Positions 8,106 to 16,694 of a DNA stretch of 34,489 nucleotides are shown one piece after another. This stretch comes from CAYFZR01 sp046760505 [NCBI: Candidatus Hydrothermarchaeota archaeon]. GTDB taxonomy: Archaea; CAYFZR01. Each line of letters starts with the position of its first letter. Position 1 is the stretch's first letter. The notes under the pieces were generated by a model. That model worked only from the letters and a program-made list of their open reading frames with translations, did no database searches and was not told where the DNA came from. The position numbers and the translations under genes were made by a program. The stretch spans positions 1-34,489 of the forward strand of contig JBHIEG010000022.1 of the NCBI GenBank assembly GCA_046760505.1. Reading direction: 5' to 3'.

Positions 8106-10327
8106 CAATATCAATTTCATCTTTTTCTCTGCTTCAAAAATTTCCAATTGGTTACGATAGTTACTATCATATGAGAATAGCCAATGAAGTTTCAAACGGA
8201 AGTTTAATACAATACGATTATAGGAGTGCTGCTCCCCATGGAAGGCCACATTTGTATCCTCCAGCATTTCATATTCTATCTGCTGATTTGTTATTGCTTT
8301 CTGAATTAGATATAATTAACATATTCAGGATATTGCCAATGGCATTCCTTATTTTATCGTCTTTATCTTTTTGGATATTTGTAAAAAATATGTATAATGA
8401 AAAGATAGCCTCATATGCAACCGTATTATTTTTACTTTCTCCTACCTATGTTATAAGAGGATTAACGCCTACCCCAGAGAGTTTGGGAATAGCATTGATT
8501 CCATTGATTCTTTTTTTATCGCTGAGAAATTCTTTCATTTTGACTACTCTTTTTTTAGGATTTCTGGGAATTTTAAGTTCTTTTTCATTTATTGTAGGAG
8601 TAATATGCGTTCTAATATTTTCTAGAAGGAGGTTGCTTATTATAATCGGTTCGCTTTTGTTATCCTCCCCTTTCTGGTATACCTTACTCCATTACTATTT
8701 GAATGGATATGAAATACACCCATTCTTATCTTACACAAATTTAATATACTACCCAAAAAGGCTTGGATATGTTCAGACATTTTTGTCGCTCTTAAGCCTT
8801 TCATTTGATCCTTTAACCCTTTTCGCTTCTATAATCTTTATTCTATCTCAAAGCCATCACTTTTTCACGATTACATCAGATAGATTCGTTACTTTTCTAG
8901 CCATACCTCTAGGCGTGCTCGCTGGTAGAAAGATTGCAGGGATTAAAGATAGGATTGAGATAAAAAATGAAAGAATCTACATCAGAAAAGAAATCGTCAT
9001 GCTTCTTCTATTAACAATCGTTCTGGCGCAAGCCTTATTCTTCTTAAGTGAGACGAAAGCTTCGCTCTCTAACCATGAACTGAATTCATACGAATTCCTC
9101 TCTACCTTACCAAAAAATTCGATAGTTTTATCTGAATGGCAGGTTGCACCAAAGATATTATTTTTCTCTCATGTAAGAAGCGTAAAGGGAGCTTTTGGAT
9201 ACAGTATAGCAGACTTGGAAGAAAGAAACAGAGATGTCAAACAAATGTTAAAGGGAAACAAAAGTCTCCTGAAAAAATATCGGATAAATGACATATACAT
9301 CTCAAATAAAGAAAGAAAAGAGGGATTCAATGAAGAATTTTTCAAATCTAGCGTTTCAAAGGTATACGATGGCATAGATATCTCTATATACGAATACTTT
9401 CCGGTTAAGGTAAAGGTATGGAGCTGGCCCAATGCGAAAAAAGGCGCATTTACCATATTTTGTGATGACGTATCCCCTCATTACAGTTTTGATTGTCTGA
9501 ATAAATTCTTATCCACGGTAAACGAAAAGGGAGGAAAAGTCGATTTATTCGTAATACCAAACCACATGGGTAAATATAAGATTACAGAAGCAAGTTCAGA
9601 ATGGAAAGAATACGTAAAGAGAGCTTCAATTAAAAATGAACTGGGATTGCACGGATTTTACCATAACGAGAGAAAATGCGACTGTTACTGGGAAAAAGAT
9701 TATGAAGAACAGAAGAAGAATATAATGGAAGGAATAAAATTGTTTAACATGGCTTTTGACAAAAAACCAAGAGGATTTCGGCCGCCGGGATGGAAGTACA
9801 ATGAGGATACCATATCCGTTCTGAGAGATCTAAACTTTACGTATTCCGCTTCTACTTGGTATTATGGAAAGAATATGAGTTTTACTGATAAAATATTTCC
9901 ATACTGGCGCGAAAATATTCTAGAAATTCCTTCAACAACAGGAGATTACTTATGGGAATTTAAAATGGATGAAAAAAATGCATTAGAGAGATTTGAAGAA
10001 GTATACGCTAAGAACGGATTGTACAGTATGCAGGTTCACCTTCAGTATTCCTGCAACGAAGAAGGTTTACGCCTAATTTCTAGCATCTTGGAAAAGGCAA
10101 AAAAGAGGGATATGTGGATTACCTTGCCAAAGGAAATCGCTGAATTTTATATTCTGAGGAAAAATGTACACATAGATTATAGCATGGTTGGAGATATATT
10201 AACAATCGATATTGAGAACGGCAACGATATCGATGTCAAGGGATTAACTTTAATGATAGGTAACGAGACAGTAGTATTGGATCTAAAGCCAAAGGAAATA
10301 AAAAAATACAGGTTAAAACTCGGATAG
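8039..10327 (+). CDS. Fusion of GT-C-like membrane domain and NodB-type polysaccharide deacetylase
   Basis: A 762-residue two-part protein. Residues about 1-330 are a multi-helix GT-C-like domain with Y-D-S-Y-Y-H-M and GRPHLYPP, paralogous to the gene at window start; residues about 340-450 are a small soluble domain. Residues about 460-690 form a carbohydrate esterase 4 (NodB) domain with a full catalytic set: D476-D477 in F-C-D-D-V, H538-x3-H542 for metal, R581 in R-P-P-G-W, and H667 in Q-V-H-L-Q. A short beta-rich tail follows. By topology the deacetylase should lie outside the membrane. A plausible job is to deacetylate amino sugars of the glycan that the cluster makes, possibly on the same carrier used by the GT-C half. 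Start may be TTG 8039 or ATG 8045, both after GGTGGT. The 3' end overlaps rfcL tail to tail by 15 bases. Confidence 0.8.
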   Translation: MYMDDSNSLFSFRNSILLIVILTISISSFSLLQKFPIGYDSYYHMRIANEVSNGSLIQYDYRSAAPHGRPHLYPPAFHILSADLLLLSELDIINIFRILPMAFLILSSLSFWIFVKNMYNEKIASYATVLFLLSPTYVIRGLTPTPESLGIALIPLILFLSLRNSFILTTLFLGFLGILSSFSFIVGVICVLIFSRRRLLIIIGSLLLSSPFWYTLLHYYLNGYEIHPFLSYTNLIYYPKRLGYVQTFLSLLSLSFDPLTLFASIIFILSQSHHFFTITSDRFVTFLAIPLGVLAGRKIAGIKDRIEIKNERIYIRKEIVMLLLLTIVLAQALFFLSETKASLSNHELNSYEFLSTLPKNSIVLSEWQVAPKILFFSHVRSVKGAFGYSIADLEERNRDVKQMLKGNKSLLKKYRINDIYISNKERKEGFNEEFFKSSVSKVYDGIDISIYEYFPVKVKVWSWPNAKKGAFTIFCDDVSPHYSFDCLNKFLSTVNEKGGKVDLFVIPNHMGKYKITEASSEWKEYVKRASIKNELGLHGFYHNERKCDCYWEKDYEEQKKNIMEGIKLFNMAFDKKPRGFRPPGWKYNEDTISVLRDLNFTYSASTWYYGKNMSFTDKIFPYWRENILEIPSTTGDYLWEFKMDEKNALERFEEVYAKNGLYSMQVHLQYSCNEEGLRLISSILEKAKKRDMWITLPKEIAEFYILRKNVHIDYSMVGDILTIDIENGNDIDVKGLTLMIGNETVVLDLKPKEIKKYRLKLG

Positions 10328-11587
10328 AGAACTTTGTTTCTTTCTTGACTTTCTTTTCTTCCCCTTAGTTCCATCTGTCTGATAATCACCAATAAGGAAG
10401 TTAACTTCTTCTTCGTCGAATTCGAAGAATCTTATTAAATCTTCGGGATTTTTATTGTTTTTTAGAATGGTTTTAAGGAAAGGTATCTCCATTGAAGCGA
10501 GTTTTGAAGACTTATGGGTCTTTGCTCCTATCTTTGTGGCTATTCTCTTCGTCATCTCCCTTTCTTTTTTTGTTCTCGAGAGACTATAGAATATACTTGG
10601 ACGTTTATACCGGGTGAATTTTTTGTACGGAGAATTCTTTGCTGAAGAAACTCCACAAGAAATAAGATCGCTTACATAACCGAGAAAACCCCAGTATTGT
10701 CTCCTAATTATCCTTCCCATGAACACGTCTCCCCTCGATATGTATTCATAGGCATCTCTTATTTCCTCTGAATTTTCGTATTCTTCTGGTATATTGCTGG
10801 CTATCCATTCAATCAACAATTTAGGATCCTCGCTAGAATCCAAAATTGCTTTTCTAGCGGTATCAATTCTCCTAGATTTAAATATCTTGCTTAATGTATT
10901 GAATACGGATTCTTCCCTGTCCCTGGAGCTTAATGTTTCAAGGTCTTCCTGAGTGATCTTTTTTCTACCCTGAGAAATGGACTGAAGGTCATTTATTGCA
11001 GACCGCAAATCACCTTCGTTCATCTTGGCAATTATTTCGAGAATCTTCTTTTCAAATTCAATTCCCTGATCTTTGCATATCTTTTCCAGAATTTTTACTA
11101 TGGTAGAAGAATGAATCTTCTTAAACTCTACGGATTTGCAATAGCTTTTTAAAGTTCTAAGCTGGGTTGCATAAGGATCGTTTGCTATCAGTATTATTGG
11201 ATTTCTTGTATCTTTTATGATTTCAATGATTCCTTTTACTCCTCCTCTGTCCTCTCTTCCTGTGATGCCATCGATCTCATCGAGCAAGATTAGCCTTTTC
11301 TCTCCCCTGTTTAATGTAGATGTTTGAGATGCTGGACCGACTATCTCCTTTATAATCTTATATGATCTCTGATCAGATGCATTCAGTTCAATAAAATCGT
11401 AGCCCAAATCGTTTGCAATAGCTCTTGCAAGAGATGTTTTTCCTGTTCCAGGAGGTCCGTATAACAATAAAGCCTTGTATTTGCCTTTTTTCCATGAATC
11501 TATCCATTCTTCTACTTCCTTTATAGCCTTTGGGTTTCCAAGAACCTCTTTTACACTTTTTGGCCTGTAATCTTCAGTCCAGAGCAT
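10313..11587 (-). CDS. rfcL: Replication factor C large subunit
   Basis: The clamp-loader large subunit, an AAA+ ATPase that with RFC small subunits opens and loads the PCNA ring on primed DNA. Visible features in order are the N-terminal W-T-E-D-Y-R-P motif (RFC box), Walker A G-P-P-G-T-G-K-T (about residues 44-51), Walker B L-I-L-L-D-E-I-D, sensor N-D-P-Y, a helical collar, and a lysine-rich tail ending Q-S-S-L-S-E-F. That last stretch fits the QxxLxxF PCNA-interacting (PIP) box expected at the extreme C terminus of archaeal RfcL. ATG 11587 is chosen because GTGAT lies five bases before it; an in-frame TTG at 11593 is less likely. The start overlaps the end of the upstream V4R gene. No small-subunit gene is in the window. 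Confidence 0.95.
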   Translation of the reverse strand: MLWTEDYRPKSVKEVLGNPKAIKEVEEWIDSWKKGKYKALLLYGPPGTGKTSLARAIANDLGYDFIELNASDQRSYKIIKEIVGPASQTSTLNRGEKRLILLDEIDGITGREDRGGVKGIIEIIKDTRNPIILIANDPYATQLRTLKSYCKSVEFKKIHSSTIVKILEKICKDQGIEFEKKILEIIAKMNEGDLRSAINDLQSISQGRKKITQEDLETLSSRDREESVFNTLSKIFKSRRIDTARKAILDSSEDPKLLIEWIASNIPEEYENSEEIRDAYEYISRGDVFMGRIIRRQYWGFLGYVSDLISCGVSSAKNSPYKKFTRYKRPSIFYSLSRTKKEREMTKRIATKIGAKTHKSSKLASMEIPFLKTILKNNKNPEDLIRFFEFDEEEVNFLIGDYQTDGTKGKKRKSRKKQSSLSEF

Positions 11588-12986
11588 GATCAATCACGAA
11601 TTCACAGTAGTCGTTACCCATTGATACGCACTTCGTTTCTTTAAAGCCTGAGCACCTTATTCCTAGTGTTTCAAAGTAGGCTGTCAGGTAGTGACCGATC
11701 CAGAAGCAATAAGGAGTGCCCAAGTTTATTCTTTTCTTAAATCCTGCATCCAGATAACACTCATGAACACGATATTTAGCGTATTCTTTAGAAATATCAA
11801 CTATTTCAAACCTTCCAAGACCAAGTCTTTCCATTATATAGATTAAATCATTTGCAGCTTTTTTTATGTCCTTTGCGCCAGAAAATTTTCCCGAAGCAAT
11901 TCCAATTGTTCTTGCAGAAGATTTCAATGTCTTCCCTGCTCCAACCCCCTTGAATTCCATTATTAATGCAAGTCCAAGCGCATGTATTAGATGCATCATT
12001 GCCATATCTCCCATTTCTCTGATTTCTTTACCTTCTAGGAAAGAGGTTAGATCTCTGATTAGAATTTCCTCTATTTTCTTGGATACGTCTTCCCAGTCAA
12101 CCTCAACTCTAGTCCTTTCTTTTCTTTCGCGAGTATAGATAACGAACTCATCATAAGGATCGCCCATGGCCTCGCATTTTACCTCTGAAAAGCCAGATAC
12201 ATCGATTTTTGCACTCTTTAGAGCTGAAAGAAGGTATTCACCTATCCAAGTGCAGTAGGGAAAGTCCAAAACCAAATTAGAGTACAAACCCGTACTCAGA
12301 TAGGAATCATATACTCTATAAACTATCTTTTCATCTGAATACTCTATCAACTCAAGGCGGCATATTCCCAGTCTTTCGGATATATCTGATAGTTCTTTGG
12401 ATATGCCCTCCAGATCATCTGCGCTAACACTTTCTCCTGCTGCACCTCCAATTATGTGAGAAGATATCTTCAGGATGTCCCCCACATTCTTTCCCTTGTA
12501 ATCATGGATCAGGGATATACCCAACGTATGGATGAAGTGCATCGATGTTTTGTCTCCCATTTCCCTTATCTTTTCTCCCTTTATGTACCTCTTAATCTGA
12601 TTTTTTATGATGCTGAGTAGTTTATGGGAAAAGATATACCAGTCCACCACATATGGCTTAGATATGGGTATCAGATTTTCATCAATGTCGAGTAATGAAT
12701 TTTGTTTCTCAGAATACACTTTTTTGAGTACTTCAAGCAATTCATCGTCGGATTGTATGCCTATTATCACCTCTTGCCCTATATATGTGGTTGGGGCTTT
12801 CCTTACGCCATATTTTTCTGCTACCCATGGATTTTCTACCGCGTCTACTGAATAGAGTTCTAATGGGATATTTGCATCTTCTGCAACTCCTATCAATAAG
12901 GTTGCCAGAAATTCGCAGTAAACGCATGTCGGAGTGGTAAACATTATCGATTTTACCGTATACATGTCGTTCTTTTCCATTACCAT
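11574..12986 (-). CDS. Thioredoxin-fold protein fused to two V4R domains
   Basis: A 470-residue cytoplasmic protein of unusual architecture. Residues about 10-95 are a thioredoxin/glutaredoxin-like fold with the redox motif C-V-Y-C (near residues 21-24) and a cis-proline loop K-A-P-T-T. Two tandem V4R (4-vinyl reductase-like) domains follow, at roughly 115-285 and 300-470. Each contains E-M-G-D near its start, a Y-C-x-W-I-G segment and a K-C-x-x-M-G segment. The second copy has the fuller cysteine set (E-C-Y-L-D-A-G, Y-C-F-W-I-G, R-C-S-G, K-C-V-S-M-G and Y-C-E-F), while the first has lost two of these positions. V4R domains bind small hydrophobic ligands or metal in XylR/DmpR and BchJ; the substrate here is unknown. 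It probably shares a transcript with rfcL, whose start overlaps its end. Confidence 0.8.
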   Translation of the reverse strand: MVMEKNDMYTVKSIMFTTPTCVYCEFLATLLIGVAEDANIPLELYSVDAVENPWVAEKYGVRKAPTTYIGQEVIIGIQSDDELLEVLKKVYSEKQNSLLDIDENLIPISKPYVVDWYIFSHKLLSIIKNQIKRYIKGEKIREMGDKTSMHFIHTLGISLIHDYKGKNVGDILKISSHIIGGAAGESVSADDLEGISKELSDISERLGICRLELIEYSDEKIVYRVYDSYLSTGLYSNLVLDFPYCTWIGEYLLSALKSAKIDVSGFSEVKCEAMGDPYDEFVIYTRERKERTRVEVDWEDVSKKIEEILIRDLTSFLEGKEIREMGDMAMMHLIHALGLALIMEFKGVGAGKTLKSSARTIGIASGKFSGAKDIKKAANDLIYIMERLGLGRFEIVDISKEYAKYRVHECYLDAGFKKRINLGTPYCFWIGHYLTAYFETLGIRCSGFKETKCVSMGNDYCEFVIDHALD

Positions 12987-13023
12987 TCACTATCTCTCAT
13001 TCTGTGAGTTTATGTAGTTATAA

Positions 13024-13112
13024 TGGCGCCGGAGAAGGGATTTGAACCCTTGAGTTTCTTTCGAAACACTGGATCTCGAGTCCAGCGCCTTCCCGGGCTA
13101 GGCTACTCCGGC
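13024..13112 (-). tRNA. tRNA-Ser(CGA)
   Basis: Read on the minus strand, a seven-base-pair acceptor stem GCCGGAG/CTCCGGC is followed by discriminator G and an encoded CCA (bases 13024-13026). The anticodon stem CTGGA/TCCAG encloses the loop CTCGAGA, giving anticodon CGA. A long variable arm (TGTTTCGAAAGAAAC region) and the G discriminator agree with a type II serine tRNA. The T-loop is TTCAAAT. A TATA-like TTATTTAAAAT lies just upstream (about 13123-13137). Confidence 0.95.
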
Positions 13113-13151
13113 TTAAATTAGATTTTAAATAACCCCCTAATATTAAACACA

Positions 13152-13190
13152 CTATATATATCAACCTTATCATAAATTAATTTGGTGAGG
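13152..13190 (+). promoter_or_regulatory. Promoter and ribosome binding site of the cysteine desulfurase gene
   Basis: The TATA box CTATATATA (13152-13160) would start transcription near 13180, leaving a short leader that holds GGTGAGGT (13184-13191) immediately before ATG 13193. It is divergent from the tRNA-Ser gene. Confidence 0.5.
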
Positions 13191-13192
13191 TT

Positions 13193-14359
13193 ATGAGAAG
13201 GATTTATATGGATCATGCAGGAACTACGCCTATTCATCCAGAGGTACTCCAAGAAATGCTCCCTTACCTTAGAGAAAGATTTGGCAACGCATCTACCCTA
13301 TATTCCATTGGAAGGGAGGCAAGAGAGGCCTTAGAAACCTCTAGAGAAAGAATTTCAAATTTAATTAACGCAGAGAGAGAAGAAATATACTTCACAAGCG
13401 GAGGCACAGAATCAGATAACTGGGCGATAAAGGGCGTAGCACTTGCAAGCAAAAACAAGGGTCACATCATCACATCATCCATTGAACATCATGCAGTCAT
13501 AGATCCATGCAAGTATCTTGAAAAATTGGGCTTCGATGTAACTTTCTTGGAAGTTGATAAATATGGACTGGTAGATCCAAACAAACTGGAGGATGCAATA
13601 AGGAAAGATACAATTTTGGTTTCTATTATGCATGCCAATAACGAAATAGGAACCATTGAACCAATAGAAGAACTCGCAAGGATAGCAAGAGATCATGGCA
13701 TATTGTTCCATACTGATGCTGTCCAGACGGTAGGGAAGATAGAAGTCGATGTAAAGAAGCTGGACGTAGATATGCTCTCAATATCTTCCCACAAAATATA
13801 TGGTCCAAAGGGAGTTGGCGCTCTCTATATAAGAAAAGGTACAAAGATAGATCCCTACATGCATGGAGGAGGACAAGAAAGGGGAATGCGATCCGGAACT
13901 GAAAATATAGCAGGAGTAGTGGGTTTGGGAAAGGCATGTGAAGTAGCAAAGAAGAACTTAAAAAAAGAGGAGGAAAGACTTACCAACCTTAGAGACAACC
14001 TGATAAAGGGAATATTTGATAGAATAGACGACGTAATTCTGAACGGGCATCCCGAGAGGCGATTACCGAACAACGTTAATGTAAGCATTGAGTACATAGA
14101 GGGTGAATCTTTAATTTTAAGATTGGACGAAGAAGGTATTTGTGCTTCTACAGGCTCTGCATGCTCCTCTAGATCCTTGGAGCCAAGTCATGTCCTTCTC
14201 GCCATAGGCCTAACACCGGTTCAGGCCCATGGTTCCTTGAGGCTTACGCTAGGTAAAGATAACACGGAAGAGGACATAGATTACGTTTTAGAAAAACTTC
14301 CAAGTATAGTAGCAGAATTAAGAGAGATATCCCCTCTTTATGCAAAAAGAAAAGCTTAA
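13193..14359 (+). CDS. iscS: Cysteine desulfurase (NifS/IscS family)
   Basis: A 388-residue PLP enzyme that removes sulfur from cysteine as a protein-bound persulfide for Fe-S clusters or tRNA thiolation. Family landmarks are M-D-H-A-G-T-T at the N terminus, S-G-G-T-E-S-D-N near residue 65, H-T-D-A-V-Q near 180, the PLP-binding lysine K201 in S-S-H-K-I-Y-G-P-K-G, and the catalytic cysteine C324 in S-T-G-S-A-C-S-S. The length is typical. There is no iscU scaffold next to it, so its sulfur acceptor cannot be read from context. It is monocistronic, with its own TATA box, and convergent with yjbQ, leaving a one-base gap. NifS and IscS cannot be separated by sequence alone. Confidence 0.93.
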   Translation: MRRIYMDHAGTTPIHPEVLQEMLPYLRERFGNASTLYSIGREAREALETSRERISNLINAEREEIYFTSGGTESDNWAIKGVALASKNKGHIITSSIEHHAVIDPCKYLEKLGFDVTFLEVDKYGLVDPNKLEDAIRKDTILVSIMHANNEIGTIEPIEELARIARDHGILFHTDAVQTVGKIEVDVKKLDVDMLSISSHKIYGPKGVGALYIRKGTKIDPYMHGGGQERGMRSGTENIAGVVGLGKACEVAKKNLKKEEERLTNLRDNLIKGIFDRIDDVILNGHPERRLPNNVNVSIEYIEGESLILRLDEEGICASTGSACSSRSLEPSHVLLAIGLTPVQAHGSLRLTLGKDNTEEDIDYVLEKLPSIVAELREISPLYAKRKA

Positions 14360-14360
14360 T

Positions 14361-14756
14361 TCAGTCCCCAATTACCTTAACCACAACCTTCCTTGCCCTG
14401 GGACCATCCAATTCTACGAGAAAGATCTTCTGCCATGTTCCCAGCAATAGCTCACCATTTTCCACGGGTATAACTTGGCTCTGACCGATTAAAGAAGCAA
14501 GGAGATGAGAGTGTGCATTTCTATCGATTATATCGTGCCTATATCCGGCTCCTTTTGGAACCAGTTTTAAAAACATTTCCATGAAATCATGGATCAGTCC
14601 GGGCTCGTTTTCATTTAGCAATACTCCTGTTGTGGTATGTTTGGTGAATATCAAGGCGAGTCCATTTTTTACATTGCTTTCTTTAACCATGCTCTTTACC
14701 TGAGCAGTTATATCAATCAACTCGAAATCTTTACCTGTCTTTACCTCAAATTTCAT
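14361..14756 (-). CDS. yjbQ: YjbQ/UPF0047 family protein
   Basis: A 131-residue protein of the UPF0047 (YjbQ) family, some members of which have weak thiamine-phosphate synthase activity; the physiological role is not settled. Diagnostic segments are F-T-K-H-T-T-T-G-V-L-L-N-E-N-E-P near residue 40, Y-R-H-D near 75, N-A-H-S-H-L-L-A-S near 82, and L-G-T-W-Q-K-I near 110, including the conserved histidines. ATG 14756 is chosen because GGGGTGAT precedes it with normal spacing; an upstream in-frame start would add nine residues before this binding site. It is divergent from thrS and convergent with iscS. Confidence 0.88.
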   Translation of the reverse strand: MKFEVKTGKDFELIDITAQVKSMVKESNVKNGLALIFTKHTTTGVLLNENEPGLIHDFMEMFLKLVPKGAGYRHDIIDRNAHSHLLASLIGQSQVIPVENGELLLGTWQKIFLVELDGPRARKVVVKVIGD

Positions 14757-14810
14757 TACATCACCCCTAAAATTTAATATCATAAATGAATCTAACTTGG
14801 TGGGATATCC

Positions 14811-16685
14811 ATGAAGATGTTACTTGTCCATTCAGATTATATAAGTTACGAGGCTAGGGAAAAGACAAAGGTTGCTGAAGAAACTGATTCAAAAAAAGGC
14901 TATTTAGAGGATGTCTTAGTTAGTTTTATAGCGGTAGAATCAATTGATGAGAAGGACAGCAAATATGTCATAGAGAATTCCGTCTCAGAAATATCAAAGA
15001 TAGCGAAAGATGTTGGTTCACGAAACATCTGTCTTTATCCATATGCTCATCTCAGTTCAGATCTTGCAAAGCCCACTTTGGCAATAGATATATTAAAGCA
15101 AATGGAGTTTAGGCTCAGAGATCTCGATTACAATGTATTAAGGGCTCCCTTTGGCTGGTACAAATCTTTTGAATTAAAGTGTAAAGGACATCCTCTCTCA
15201 GAGCTTTCAAGGAGCATAACCCCTTTAGAGCAAAAAGAAGTTGTATCAAAGGCACTTATTGATGAAGAGAAGGCAATTTCTCACTGGTACATCTTAGATC
15301 AGGATGGAAAATTGATAGAAATATCAGATTTTGACTTTGAAGGATACAAAAATCTAGAAAAATTTGCAAACCATGAGATAGCGAAAAGCAGGATCGTGGA
15401 TAAGATCCCTCCTCATGTGGAGTTAATGAGAAGATTAGAAATAGCAGACTACGAAGCAGGCTCTGATCCTGGGAATATGAGGTACTATCCTAAGGGAAGG
15501 TTGATAAAATCTTTGCTCGAAAGATACGTTTTAAACAAAGGAATAGAATACGGAGCCATGGAAGTGGAGACTCCTATAATGTATAACATGGATCACCCTA
15601 CCCTGAGAAAATACCTTGATAGGTTTCCTGCAAGGCAGTATTCAATAGAATCAGAAAAGAGGAATCTATTCCTAAGGTTTTCTGCCTGTTTTGGACAGTT
15701 TTTGATGAACCATGATATGACAATATCGTATAAAGATTTACCTCTTAAGATGATAGAAATGACAAGATATAGCTTTAGAAGAGAGCAGAGAGGGGAATTG
15801 GTTGGATTGAAGAGATTGAGATCATTTACCATGCCAGATATGCATACTCTCTGCGCCAATATGGACCAAGCCATGAAAGAGTTCAAGAATCAATACAAAT
15901 TATGCATAGATGTATTGAGAGAAATTGGATTAAGTATAGATGATTATGAAGTTGCAATTAGATTTACAAATGATTTTTATGAAAAAAACAAGGAGTTCGT
16001 CAATGAACTAGTAGATATAGTCGGGAAACCTGTTTTAATAGAGATGTGGGATAAAAGATACTTCTATTTCGTTCTTAAATTTGAGTTTAACTTTATAGAT
16101 GCTTTAGACAAGGCAAGCGCTTTATCCACGGTTCAAATAGATGTTGAAAATGGCGAGAGGTATGGTATTAGTTTTGTAGACGTTGATGGGGAAAAGAAAT
16201 TCCCCATAATACTTCATTGCTCTCCAAGCGGTGCGATAGAAAGATGTATCTACGCTTTACTGGAAAAAGCCCACCTTAAAATGGAGGAAGGCTATTTACC
16301 AACTCTACCGCTGTGGTTGTCTCCAATTCAGGTTAGAGTTATACCGGTATCAAATGCCCATCTAAGATATGCAGAAGAAGTTCACGGTGCTCTTAAAAAA
16401 TCAAAGATAAGGACAGATTTAGATGATAGAGACGAAACACTGGGAAAAAAGATTAGAGATGCAGGAAGGGAATGGATTAACTACATTGTAGTAGTGGGAG
16501 ATAAAGAGGTAAGAGAAGGCACTATTACAGTTACAATAAGGGAAGGATCTAAAGTAGATGAGACTAAAAGGAAGGAAATGAAATTAGAAGATTTGATAAA
16601 TGAGATAAAAGAGCAGTGCAAGGATATGGTTTTCATGCCTCTCTCTTTGCCTGATAGAGTATCGGTAAGACCCAAATTCAGATAG
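14811..16685 (+). CDS. thrS: Threonyl-tRNA synthetase, archaeal type
   Basis: A 624-residue class II synthetase that charges tRNA-Thr. Residues about 1-140 are the archaeal N-terminal editing domain related to D-aminoacyl-tRNA deacylase (starting L-L-V-H-S-D-Y-I), which removes misattached serine. The catalytic core follows, with motif 2 around [18 protein letters not shown], zinc-ligand positions C in R-F-S-A-C-F-G, H in M-P-D-M-H-T and H in L-H-C-S-P-S-G, and a C-terminal HisRS-type anticodon-binding domain from about 515 (P-I-Q-V-R-V-I-P). Both editing and catalytic parts appear intact. The start is preceded by GGTGGGATATCC. The potassium channel gene follows at once, so they may be cotranscribed. 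Confidence 0.95.
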   Translation: MKMLLVHSDYISYEAREKTKVAEETDSKKGYLEDVLVSFIAVESIDEKDSKYVIENSVSEISKIAKDVGSRNICLYPYAHLSSDLAKPTLAIDILKQMEFRLRDLDYNVLRAPFGWYKSFELKCKGHPLSELSRSITPLEQKEVVSKALIDEEKAISHWYILDQDGKLIEISDFDFEGYKNLEKFANHEIAKSRIVDKIPPHVELMRRLEIADYEAGSDPGNMRYYPKGRLIKSLLERYVLNKGIEYGAMEVETPIMYNMDHPTLRKYLDRFPARQYSIESEKRNLFLRFSACFGQFLMNHDMTISYKDLPLKMIEMTRYSFRREQRGELVGLKRLRSFTMPDMHTLCANMDQAMKEFKNQYKLCIDVLREIGLSIDDYEVAIRFTNDFYEKNKEFVNELVDIVGKPVLIEMWDKRYFYFVLKFEFNFIDALDKASALSTVQIDVENGERYGISFVDVDGEKKFPIILHCSPSGAIERCIYALLEKAHLKMEEGYLPTLPLWLSPIQVRVIPVSNAHLRYAEEVHGALKKSKIRTDLDDRDETLGKKIRDAGREWINYIVVVGDKEVREGTITVTIREGSKVDETKRKEMKLEDLINEIKEQCKDMVFMPLSLPDRVSVRPKFR

Positions 16686-16694
16686 GTGTCTTTT

